In this document: positions 23,447 through 34,326 of the stretch, piece after piece | How positions within the stretch are numbered: the stretch's first letter is position 1 | How the letters are laid out: every line of letters begins with the position of its first letter | DNA from: Undaria pinnatifida | Taxonomy: Eukaryota; Sar; Phaeophyceae; Laminariales; Alariaceae | Length of the DNA stretch: 64,000 nt | Assembly: GCA_012845835.1 (NCBI GenBank) | Contig: JABAKD010000030.1 | Coordinates: forward strand, 12,441,580 to 12,505,579 | Reading direction: 5' to 3' | Notes under the pieces: generated by a model | Seen by the model: the letters and a program-made list of their open reading frames with translations, nothing else | Databases searched by the model: none | What the model was told of the DNA's origin: nothing | Position numbers and translations under genes: made by a program

Positions 23447-24423
23447 CTAGGGCAAAAGGAACGCAGCCTTTTGTGATTTGTTTCGGTCGAGAGTCCGAGT
23501 CGAGAGTCGATTGAAGGTTTCGTACCGATCTAGAGGCGTGCTCCAATAGGAATACAAATTTAAATTTTCGCCGCAGAACGTTGCGATCGCGCCGCGTGGA
23601 TCCTTTCGCAGAGCAACACGTGGAAGCCACAAGGTCTCGACGTTGCTGCTAACCCACCCCACCCCCGACACTTATCTTCAGCACCTTCACTGGCCAAGAG
23701 AAAGCACCGATGTCCTTTATCCAGAGTCTGGTCCCAGCCAAGGTGATCTAAGATAGTCCATGTATGGTCCGCGCATCTGCTCAGTAGCTTGTCTGGTGGT
23801 TTAGGGGTTGAAGCGGCTCTACTATCTAGACTACTGCTGTTGTGAGTATGTCAAGGCACCAAGTGTATGGCAAGCTCCCATTTAGATGTCTGTCGAACTC
23901 CGTAGGCACGATGGTGTAGTTTCCATGGCGCAACGGCGCAACTCTTGCGTCTCTCAACTTGTACCCTCTCGGAGGTTTGCGCTTCCAAACCTCAAGCTTG
24001 GGCACTTGGGGACTACCGGTACGTACGGGCCGGTCCATCGACGGTACCCGGTGGTACCTGGTCCAGCAGCAGTACTCCTTTTGGAGTATTAATACCAGGT
24101 AGTATGATACCGTCATAACGTCGGACATGCATATAGGTCATAAAGCCTACTCATGACTCATGACCCTATAACAATATAATACCGACATTTCATATTATAC
24201 AAAGAAATCACACCTGTAGGCCATGCCGCGTCGTATACGAGCTTGAGCACACTTACAGCAGCAGCTGGGCTCTTACATACCGATACCACCTTGATACCCT
24301 GGTACCTACCTGCTAAGCGTCAAGCAGTTTCTTTCAAGCACCTCCTGGTTATGCTGCTGTAACCATTCTTGCGTCCTGTCCGTCTCCTTCTCTTTCCTGC
24401 CGTCGCCTGCGAAGCCCGCTCAG

Positions 24424-27400
24424 CGAGCGGTCAGCGTAGCGGCGCTAGCTGCCGCGGGGTGCACAGGTCTCTACTTCGCTGCGGAATCAGGATCGCTGGC
24501 CAGTTGGGGTCTTCCTTACTTGAAGCCATGGCAGGTGGGTGAATCACTCGCCATTGGGACCCAGTGACTGGTATTTTTTTAGCGGCGGTATACTACGAGG
24601 TAGCAGCCGGCATCAATCATCGATCAAGGGAGCTTTCGAGTGACGGGGTGACGGCATATGTCGAGACTCGCCCGTTCACGACGCTAGAGTGAATTCAGCA
24701 CTGTTCTGTCAATGGTGCTCTGTGATGCTGCGTGTGGGTTGGCGTCTCGTACTCGCATCGAGTAATAGCAAGCTTCAGCTGTACGAGCTCATTTTTCTTC
24801 TATATGCCAGGTAGTATGTGATACCAGGTACCTGAAACATTCCGGGTGCCTGGTACCAGGTACTCGGTGATTTTTTTTTTCTCTTATTTTTATCCTCCGG
24901 CGGATGGGGAAAAATAAAGCTTTAGCTCACCACTCTTCCGCGTATTTTCATACGCGTCGTGTGTCGATTTAACTCAGTTGCTTTCGCAGCCCAACGCTAT
25001 CGGTGAGTATTTGCGGCATAGGTATATGGCAGCCATGCCACATCGGTTCAGACCGATGAGAGGAGCTCGTGTTGCTTATTGTTTACTCTAGAGTGCGACG
25101 TGGGCGTGCTGCCGGTGCGCCCAAGTCCGACCACCTCCCCGGCTTTCCCCGTCTGGTACGTCTACGGCCTTTGAGACACTGCGGCATTATTGTGCCATCA
25201 CATCGGGTCGCTTCCATATGCTCGTATCGACTGAACTTGCATGCCGCTCTACCAGGCACAGTACTTGCTTGCCTTGACTACCGGTAACGGTTCATCCAAA
25301 TTACCGGAAGAATCGCGTCGCTTATACAGGACTGACCGAAAGAGGGGAACAATCTAGCTAGAGTGAGCCTCTGAGGCTCAGGCAACACGGAACCTTTGGA
25401 AGCCATGAGCGATCGTAATCCCCACCATCGGCGCTGAATATATACACGATTTTTGTTGTTGATTTTTACCCTCCGGTGGATGGGGAAAAATATAGCTTAA
25501 GCTCGCGATACTTGCACGTATTTTCGTACTTGTATTTTCATACAAGTATACGTCGTGTGCCAATTTAACTCAATTGCATTCGCATTCCAGCGCTAGCTGG
25601 CGTGTCCTTCAGTTCACGTGGTAGCGACAGCGCGAATATTTCATTTACGGTAGGGTTACCCCTGTTGTTGGTCCTACCGTTGGTCCTACCGTTGTTCCAG
25701 CCGTTGCTCCTATGATACCGCTGCTGCTGCGGCGGCGGCGGCAGCGGCGACGACGTCAGGAAAACTTGGAGACGAGGGATAGGGTCCGCAAAGTGGTCGA
25801 CACTTTTATACCTACGAAACCATTATGACAGACAGACAGACAGACTACCAGCATTTAATACAGTATATTGATATGTTCACGTATACCGGTATAGGTTGGC
25901 CGACGGGTCGATAATGGCCGAGGGATCGATGGTGGCCGACACCGGTAATAACGAGCGTTAACCCCCGTTTTCACGAAAAACACTTGAAGTTAGAGCAGGG
26001 TCGTTGTTGGAATCGATCGCCGAAGCACCGTACACCATGTATGAGCACTCGAAACTCTTCCTCGCTCTTCCAGGCGTTGACTCTTGTCTCGTGGGGCATC
26101 AACACCGCCGCCATCTTTGCGGGCGGGAGACTTGACACCGAACTCAGCAAAGGCAAGGAACCCTCTGGGGAAGAGAAAGACGAACCTCTTCCCGTGGTGC
26201 GATACTTCATGCCTGCCGGGTGGGCCTTCGCGATCTGGGGTCCGATCATTCTAGGTTAGTTAGGTTGACGCCTCCAATGATGGAACACCGAGCGCTCTTG
26301 CTGTGGTGGAATCAGAATCAGCGTGAAAGTTGGATAAACAGCGCATCATCTGGGTTCTTGACGTAGTCCGAGACATATGTCAGGGTTAGTATTGAATCGC
26401 TGGAATACTTTGTCCGTCCACGTGCAGTGCATACTCTACATGGTACTTTGGAGTATGCATGCAGTCCACATGCAATGCATTCCTGGTACCGTGGAATCCA
26501 CGAGCATGTTTCTGAGTCCACGTGCATGCATTGCCAATACCCAGACCTGAATTTAGGGGTGAACGACGACATCCCATGAGGCATTCTAGCGCCGCTGAGC
26601 AGTATGTCGGAATGATACGAGAGCCAGGTACACTAATTATACTGTTTCCATCGCTGCTGCTGCTACTGCTCTGTTCCAATATATCTTGCCACCGTCCCCC
26701 CCCCCCACCCCCGTTGCCATGTTTTTACGATCAGGTGAATCCGCCTTAGCGGGGTATCAGGCTCTGCCACTCGACAGCGTCCACGCCGCCGCCGGATGGC
26801 TTTCCGGCTTGAGCCCGTGGCTAGCGGCTGCATTTCTGCATCAGGTACATACGTGGGTTTGTCGAACTACTCGAACCGGCTTGCGCCGCCTTACCGCCTC
26901 ACCGCCTTACCGGTGCCGGACACCGTGCTACGATAGGGCTTGTAATGATAGAGCCTAAATTTCATTTTCTGAGACTCCTCACCTGAAGAGCTCTCTCTAC
27001 CTCCAAATCATCAAAACCATCCTCAAAATCATCCTCAAAATCATCCTCAAAACCCTCGAAATCATCAAAGTTATCCTCAACATCATCAAAAACCATCCCA
27101 CCGTAGGAATTGCACTTTTTGGGCCAAACATTTCTGACCCGTTGAGCTCTTGGCGTGTGGAACAATCGAGTATAACAAATTCACTAGTTTGTTGCATTAA
27201 ATAGGCTATTAATAGGACTAGCGCATAGAAAAACTGATCGGTTTGTTTATTTGTGTTGTTCATAGGATTGAATATAGGACTAGCGAATAGAAAAACTGAT
27301 CGGGTTGTTTATTTGTTTCATTAATAGGATTAAATAGGACTAGCGCATACCTGGTAGAAAAACTGTCGGGGTTGTGACCAATATACGGCAGGGGGGGGGT

Positions 27401-29610
27401 ACCCCCTTTTGGGCACTTATTTGTCAGTGGCTCGGTGTCAGTCGCCCGAGTGACCCACCCCCCTGTTCCTTGGGGTCACAGGCTTTGTTTCTTTCGAGTG
27501 CTGTTTAACCACATTCTCGATATTTATACGGAACGGGATGGTTAGATCTACGCTGCACCAAAAACAATCGCCGAACGTGTTTTCGTCAGTGAAGTACAGA
27601 GTCACTCGCGCCATTATTAGTAATACTGCCTCATATCCGGTACTGAAAATTGAGGGTATGGTACTACAATTTACCGCAGCCTTGATCTTGCGCGAATGAA
27701 TGCCTTCGAAGTCGTGTTTCGGGTCAGATGTGGGTGATGATGTTGATGATGTTGATGCTGTTGATGATATTCAGCTGGCTCCTCATATTGGGAGCTCAGA
27801 AATTTCTTAGAATCTGCTGCACCCCAAGCTACCGTGGGATGACTCCTCACCCAACTCCTCGCTTTGAGAAAAGTGTATGCTCAGCCCGCTACACAATCCC
27901 ATTACCTATTCATGGGTGTGCAGAATACAGAATGAGCTATAAGCTCGTTTGGGCTGATCGGTGTTACTTGGCGGGCTGCTTGCGCGGTGGCTAAGGATTT
28001 TTTTTTCTTTTTTTTTCGCCAGAGTTTTGGTACCCCCCCTCTTCAACTTGAGGCGCACCCGGGTTTTCATGCTAAGCACATCCCAAAGTGAAAGCTTGTG
28101 AGTGTAAAATAGATGAAAATCCAACGGCACCAGGTAGTGCCTCGGTTAAGAAGCCGCCCCGTTAAGGAAATTATTTCGCGGTAGGTTTTGCGGCGTTTTC
28201 TGTCCGGCGCTGTTAAAATACTTATCCACGGCAACAAGCGTCTCCGTCGCTCGTCCCATTTGACAGTCGTGCTGGTGCCTATCCTTCCGGGCTTGGGCGA
28301 GAGATGCCGGTCTCTTGTGGCTTCCCGCTGTGCTTCTTGGCGCCACCGCGGCATGTCTAGGAGGCGCTCATCACGTTCTAAGAGGGGCTCTTACGGCTGG
28401 CGGCATGAGCACGCTCCAATACGTCTTGGTCCACTTGCCTGTCAGGTACGGGCTCTCGACTGCTCGCCGTATACGATGAGTTACATTGTTGGTAACCGGT
28501 AGCCCCGGTGATCTAGTGGTTACCCTCGAATGCTGTTTTTAATAGCGAGTTGTTCCTGAATTCCATACCCCACGTGGGTCGGACTTTTGCGTTTATTCGC
28601 AAAAAAAATAAAACTAAAAGGAACCAACTGCTGAAAGCGCCTAGCAGCGTGGGTAGGCGCAATGCGATGCGAGTCGATGAGGCAAGAAAGGGCTGAATTC
28701 TTCTCGCGATAAGCATGAATGCGCATACCGTAGTGGGGAGGGGCGAGAAGAGTCTGCTTAGTGACCCCGGATCTGAGGTTCGCCTAGGGAGGGAGGAGGA
28801 GAAATTAAGAGTGCAAAGATAATCGAGAGGGTACGCAAAAAAAGAAAATGTTGCCTTTGTTTGTGTTTTCTGACCCGAGGCCATGTAGAAGGTATCTTTC
28901 GTGAGGCTCCTCTCCCCTGGCCCACCCTGTCCTGGATGCTTCTGCACCCTGTCCCAGATACGCAATGCCTCCGTCACATGCCGCACATTGGCTGCGTTTT
29001 TTTAATGCGTATCACTCCCAACGGCCGCCGGTTTTCCTCGAATTTTGCATCCACACCACTCACGCTAAGATATATACCTGGTACTCGCTTTGGTCGTGAT
29101 ACACTTGTTGACGCTTGAAGTATATGGACGAGGAGGGTGAGAGAAGTGGGGAGAGATGTGGCTGTGTGGCTGGTTGTATTCTTCTTGGCATCTCGTTTTT
29201 GCTTCACCTTTTAGGGCGCTGTGTTGCTGTTAAATCAAAAGCGGGAGGTTCAGAAATTGGAGGCAACGCGATGGTGTGTGTTAGCCTTCTTCGTCTACCG
29301 CCGCCGTCCCCGAGCTCGCTCGACCCACCTTAAAGTTCCACCCCTGCCACACCCGCCCACCACCCCCACCCATCACAGCCTCCACTTTGGGTGGGTGTCC
29401 TGCGCCACCCTGGTGAACTTCAACAACTACATCGCCCTCGTCCCAAGGTTCTCGGACAAGGGAAAGCTTCGGTTCTCTCTAGCGTCAATCGCCGCTGCTG
29501 TGTCCCTCGCCGTAGCGGTCTCTGGAAAGACTGGGGACCCTGTCTACGCGGGTGTTGTGGCGTGGGCTCTCTCTGCGGTTGCCAGCGAGAAGGGGTGGGG
29601 GCGAATGAAG
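24424..29610 (+). CDS. TspO/MBR-like multi-span membrane protein (partial model)
   Basis: Supported exons: 24424-24534 (acceptor could be 24415), 26074-26254, 26735-26844 and 29379-29610. The first three join in frame. The third ends in phase 0 and the last begins in phase 2, so at least one exon between 26845 and 29378 is missing. The first exon and the 3' end are also unresolved; a tail frame ending at 30334 (stop) could supply the C-terminus. Motifs: FMPAGWAFAIWGPIILGE, YQALP, then HFGWVSCATLVNFNNYIALV and DPVYAGVVAWALSAVAS, with at least six hydrophobic segments. Trp-rich helices and PAG-FAIWGPI plus a later GW-ATLVN signature are what I associate with long eukaryotic relatives of TspO/MBR (membrane proteins that bind tetrapyrroles or sterols). 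The family call is by motif memory. It lies upstream of and on the opposite strand to the RRP6L gene. Confidence 0.55.
24885..25015 (+). repeat. dispersed repeat family A, copy 2
   Basis: Contains TATCCTCCGGCGGATGGGG, AAAGCTTTAGCTCACCAC, GCGTATTTTCATACGCG and AACTCAGTTGCTTTCGCA in the family A order. It lies in the first resolved intron of the TspO-like gene, about 450 bp before copy 3. Confidence 0.75.
25453..25640 (+). repeat. dispersed repeat family A, copy 3
   Basis: Contains CCTCCGGTGGATGGGGAAAA, AGCTTAAGCTCGC, a doubled CGTATTTTCGTAC/GTATTTTCATAC block, AACTCAATTGCATTCGCA and AGCGCTAGCTGGCG. It has a small internal duplication relative to the other copies. Confidence 0.75.
27000..27095. 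repeat. (CTCAAAATCATC)n minisatellite
   Basis: Short tandem units of CTCAAAATCATC with a few variants. The Asp/Glu/Phe-rich minus-strand reading frame over it is a repeat artefact. Confidence 0.8.
27180..27365. repeat. three-copy tandem repeat of about 65 bp
   Basis: TAGGACTAGCG-ATAGAAAAACTGATCGG followed by TTGTTTATTTGT recurs three times. The third copy carries an inserted TACCTGGTA motif. Confidence 0.7.
27693..27824 (+). repeat. dispersed repeat G, copy 1
   Basis: Shares ATGCCTTCGAAGTCGTGTTT, GTTGATGATATTCAG, GCTCCTCAT and GGGAGCTCAGAAAT with TCTTAGAATCTGCTGCA at the end. The second copy is at 37078-37183 in an NAA35 intron. Confidence 0.7.
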
Positions 29611-30514
29611 GTGCGTCTTGTGAGGGGGTGACGGTGTGGTGGTGACGGTGTGGTAGTGTTTGTTTTAGTGTTTTTTTTTTGTGTTGTTGGTGGTGGAGGC
29701 AGTGGTAGTATTGTTTTTGGTGTTGGTGCTACTGTAGTATTGGCGGTGGTGTATTGATCGTGGTGTTGGCATTTGTATTGGCAGTGGTATGGGATTTGTG
29801 TTAATGATGGTGGTGTGGTGTTATTGATGTTGTTGGTATAGGTGGTGGTGCTGCAGTTTTGTCATCCTCGTAGCGCAAGACAGTCAAGGAAGCCTTCGGC
29901 GATACTCGGTGTGTCAAGGGGAGCCCATCACAGTTTGCACGCTTCCTCGAATGTGAATGGGGGGGGTCGAGAGCACTCCCCCCTGCCGAGAACCGCCGTT
30001 TTTTTTCTTGCCGTTTAGGACACACCTCCCCCCGTCTTGCCTTTTCTTTTGCCAACTCCGACGACGCTTTTCCCGTTTTTTTCGAAACGAACCCTCTTCT
30101 AAGAAAAGTCTTGTGTCGCCACCGCCGTTGCCTACCGTGAACGCGCAGCCCACTGCAAGCAAACCCAGCGTACCCCAAGGCGTAACGCCTCCCACGAACT
30201 CTTCGCCGCTGCTGCTACCCGCCGACTCGCAGGGACGGGTGGAAAGCTCGACGTTGGAGACGCAGGCAACCGCTGCCAAGATCGGAGCGGCGCTGTGCGC
30301 TGTGACGGCGATCGCTACATCCTTTTTGTCTTGACATGGCGACCAAGCCGTATGTAGCGGGTGTTTTAACGAAAGCGAGTCGACGTAGTGGGCAGCCAGT
30401 TTGACCAAAATGTATTTGACGTGCCCGGTAGGTAGTACTGGAGCCTGTGGGATAGATGACGTGAACCCCATGGTTGGGCTTCACAAAGGGAAAAGTTTTG
30501 GGCTTCAGAGGTGA

Positions 30515-30740
30515 AAAACTCGGGGGTTTTCACGACTCACGACCCGGCCTACGCGTAAGATCAGGAGGTTTTAAAACACAATCGGAGATCCAGTCGGTTC
30601 GGGCCAGGAGGTTTTCGAAATCTCACGGGACGGGTCGGTCCGGGTCAGGAGTTTTTCAAATCTCACGGATCGGGTCGGGTCGGGTCGGGTCACCCCGACT
30701 CGATTGGACCGTGGAGAAATGCTCCGACCCGTCCAAAGCC
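30515..30740. repeat. GACCC/GGGTC-rich dispersed repeat, copy 3
   Basis: TCACGGGACGGGTCGG and GGGTCGGGTCGGGTC units alternate with AGGAGTTTTTCAAATCTCACG, which is itself present more than once. It matches the composition of the patches at 1.9 and 4.4 kb, in the opposite orientation. Confidence 0.55.
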
Positions 30741-30820
30741 CTGAAAAAAATGAGGCGTTGGAGGGGGAAAATGTTTGGGCTTTAGAGGTGGAAATATTTG
30801 GGCTTTGAGAGGAGAGAAAC

Positions 30821-31094
30821 GTTGCACATGTCGGACAGATCACCGATCCCCACTTGATTATCTAGGTATGGCAGGGAAGGTCTGTATGGTCTAGCTTATG
30901 TTACCATGCTACCGGCTGGGAGCCGTGCGATCTGCATCATCTAGCAAATTCTTCCAAAGTTGGATCTGTACTCTATATACAGATCCTGCTCAACATCCCA
31001 GAACGGCAAATACAGGATCTACTCTACCTGGTATATGATTTGGATGATTTAGATGATTTAGATCACGACCTGTCCGAGTTGTGGCACGTTCACA
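30821..31094. mobile_element. MITE-like element, copy 1
   Basis: Left end GCACATGTCGGACAGATCAC; right end GATCACGACCTGTCCGAG, whose reverse complement CTCGGACAGGTCGTGATC matches the left end imperfectly. The AT-rich interior has TTTAGATGATTTAGATCA. A related element of similar length and ends lies at 44262-44545. It is non-coding. Target-site duplications were not resolved. Confidence 0.65.
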
Positions 31095-33604
31095 AGAATT
31101 GACGGGAATAGCATAATCGGCCACACGAAGCTGCCCTAGCTTCTGGGGTAAGAAATGTCTCCGAAGCACAGCGTTCGGAGCTATACGACACGCCCGCAGC
31201 ATTCTGGTACTCGAACTGCTGCGCTCTCTTCGAGAACAATCAACAAGACGCGCGTTTGTGGTGTTTTTTGGTGGATGTGCAAGGGTCCCAAAAAGGGTCG
31301 AATTTTTTCCCCGACTGGGGCATCCTCCGCTAGGGCTGTTGTTGTGGGTGGGGTATGCACGGGTTTCAATGAGGCTATGTCCGTGATCGGGTTATGCTGT
31401 TGCTGCCGGAGCGTACGAGTAGACTCCGTGGGATGCCTTCGAGGTTTTCGCCGCTCGCTGTACATAAGAGGTTTCCTTTCTCGGGTGTTGCAGAGATTGG
31501 CAAGTGATGCCTTGGTGGTAGTACACATCAGTGCATGTTTGCTTCGGGGGTGATCTTGGGACCAAAGGAAGGAACACTGAGGAGTTGCAATATGAAAATG
31601 ATGGAGGGGGGCTGGGTCGGGGATAGGTTCTACTGATACCGTATACAGTATACACTAGTGTATAGGGGCGCATCAATTTTTTTTTTGAATCTCGCTGAGC
31701 ATGTGCTCCGTTGGACGTGCCTGCTGCTGTAGGGTTGGAGAAAGAAAAGAGCAGTGAACGATACGGGAAGAGGTGATAGATACCTCAGCAAAAAGCGACC
31801 CTTCTGTTTTTTTTGGGGGGGGGGTTGTGTGTCGGTGTTTTTGTGTTTTCCCCGTTTTTTGCCCCGTTCCCCCCCAACACTTCAGTCGCGTTGTGTGTGT
31901 GCGTGAGATGCGTCAGTATCTCTCTTTGCGAAATTTTTGTGCGCGGCGTTTGGATGCAGTCAAGAGGAAGACGCTCATTTTAAAACGCGTTTTTTTTTAT
32001 TGTTATCGCGACGTTTTCGGTGAACGTATCGTACGCATAATATGTGTTGGTCATCGTCAGAACTTCGCAGAGGGCGAAGGAGACGATGTTATTCGCGAAG
32101 AAAGCCCTTGACAATCGCCATCCAGGATTCAAATCTCGTCCCTGCGACCCCAGCTGCGCCATTGGAAGAAAAACACGATTTTGTGCGCAACTGACTGGAA
32201 AATGTACGCTTCTTGCTGTTGTACGTGGTGTTCTGCACGTTGAACCTGTTCGTGTCGGTGCTGCTACCAGTCGCTAATCGTTGCGCTAAAATCCATTCGA
32301 ACCGGCATGTAACACAATCAGGCACAACCGCGCAGCGACGGTTTTTTGGGGGAAGGGGGGGTCAAGCTTCAACTTTTTTGTATGTGCGTTTCAGCCCCGT
32401 TAGCCGTAGAAGGCCACTAAAAGAAAACGCGACTAAAAAAAACGACAAGGATGGACGGCCGTATCAACCGTCTCACGTGATCGCGCAGCAGCACAATTAC
32501 GTGGCACCAGGCTGCGCGGGTGTCGCAGAGCAAGGCTATACTGTAGGGTAGTTGGCCCAGCCACCCGTCGCCCTTGGGGTCTCTTTTTCCACCGGCTCAA
32601 GAGCTATTTGCGCGGGGTGGCTACATACATGCCTATGTGTTTTTCGCTTTCGGGATATACCCGCCGTTAATTATTTGTGACGCAGCTGTGCCAACAACGC
32701 ATTTTGACGTCCGTTTTTGAGTCAAGTACTGAACCACTCGTTCGAGTGGCTCAAACTTAACAATGAAAAGGGGTCCATCCCCCTGTAGAGCGTAGCTTTG
32801 GTCCATAGAACTCCTTGTATATTGCACCAGCTGTTCGGAAAGTAATCTGGCAAATCCCCGACGCAACAGCCCGCGTTGCTTCGTGTAGTTGATCAATATG
32901 ATGTTGCGATACAGTATCATCAATTCGTTTCGTCATCTTTTCCCTCAAATTCCGAGACGGTTAACCCGAGACGGTTAAGTTCTCACGCCCCGAGAGAGGC
33001 CGGTTGCCTTCGCCTCCCTGTGGCGCGTTCCATTATGATCTGCGGGAAGTCACGCGCAGGTGCTTCCACATGACCCCGCCCCCCCCCCCTGGACCCCAAC
33101 CGACGGCTTGTGCGCCGCATCTTCTCCAAATGCTTCACTAAAAAATATATGCTTTCGAACCTCGGTGGGACCATCATTATAATTTATAACATCCATTTGG
33201 CGGGAAAGGGCAAGAAATCGCGGGAAAAGGTTGCCCTTTCTCCCCACCCCCCAAGTCTGGTCGCTAGTTCCGCCTTGACCGCAGGCAACAAGCGCTGCAG
33301 CGGAAACGGATCCCAGCAAACAAACTCGGAGAAGACAGCACCCATCCCCACTACTGGTACAACGCAAAGAAAGCGGCGGTGGAGTTGGGTAAGTCCGATG
33401 CGCGGCGAAGAAAGTGGTATTTTTCTTGGCAAGGCAGGCACACCTTGAACTCCCTCCCTCCCAATCCACTCCCCCCCACCCCCTTGAGGGGCACGTCTCC
33501 GAAAAAGCAACCCCCCATGCTCATGCATCATCAAGCCTGGCTTATATATGTGTCAACACGGCTTCCCTCAAATTGTTTCGCTGTCTGCAATTTTGCTGTG
33601 AGCG

Positions 33605-33740
33605 AAAACAGAACGGAGCAAGGGTTGTCCATAAGCCACAACAATAAAACCACGCAAATAATCAAACCAACACAAAATAAACAGCGAGGGTTGCCCTTAT
33701 GGTGTAACGGTAAAACCACGCAAGCGATCAAAACCCACAC
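33605..33740. repeat. two-copy direct repeat with a tRNA-like start
   Basis: GGGTTGTCCATAAG and GGGTTGCCCTTATGG each lead into AAAACCACGCAA-ATCAAA-CCACACA. TATGGTGTAACGGTAAAACC in the second unit resembles a tRNA D-arm/A-box, but no matching T-arm follows. Confidence 0.45.
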
Positions 33741-34145
33741 ACAAGTCCAACTAGGACGGATAGGATAATTGTACTGAGTGGCTGCTAGACGGCGGAATTA
33801 TTCTCCGATTCGAGCCGTGATCATGCGCCCAGACACCGCGAAATAGGGGAAGCAAGCTCCTCCAACCAGTGCCTTACGCACGCCGCCTAGTGATAAGGCT
33901 TTGCCACCAAACCATCCGTTGAGAAGAAACTCGACATGTTGCACAGCACACCAAATTCCGTGCCCCCCCGCCACGCCGGAGGGGCGGCGGCAGAAAGTAC
34001 CACACTAATAAACCGGCGCCCAAAAATAGGATGAATACAATACCACATGCACGGAATCGAGCCGTCGATCGGCGATCGGCGCACAGCAAGCATTTTACAT
34101 CAGTCAGGGAAGAGCCCTCGGCCCGGACAGAAATAGTGGTGTAAA

Positions 34146-34262
34146 GACCTACCCACCCTCTCACCCACCCACCCACCCTCCCATCCACACCCACCCTCCC
34201 ATCCACACCCACACCCATCTATCCACCCACGTACCCACCCAATCTCACATCCATCCACCCGC
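34146..34262. repeat. (CCCACCCACCCTC)-type C-rich tract
   Basis: CACCCACC and CATCCACACCC units. It is a simple sequence 65 bp beyond the NAA35 stop codon, so probably in its 3' untranslated or flanking region. Confidence 0.8.
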
Positions 34263-34326
34263 AAATGCAAAACCGTCAGCTTCGCCAAGCTCACACGAAC
34301 ACAGCACAAAGTTCAGCATGAGCATG

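Larger units (their letters stand above)
30335..34326. other. intergenic region between the TspO-like gene and NAA35
   Basis: No supportable gene. It holds a GGGTC-rich repeat, a MITE-like element (30821-31094), two short tRNA-like stretches (around 32110-32170 and 33680-33720), a direct repeat of about 70 bp at 33605-33740, and a CCCACCCACCCTC tract before the NAA35 stop codon. If the TspO-like gene ends later than modelled, its 3' end abuts this region. Confidence 0.5.

Noticed and set aside
32044..32170. tRNA gene on the minus strand near 32110-32170
   Set aside because: TGGCGCAGCTGGGG and TTTGAATCCTGG resemble D- and T-arm parts, but they are too close together and acceptor strands do not pair.
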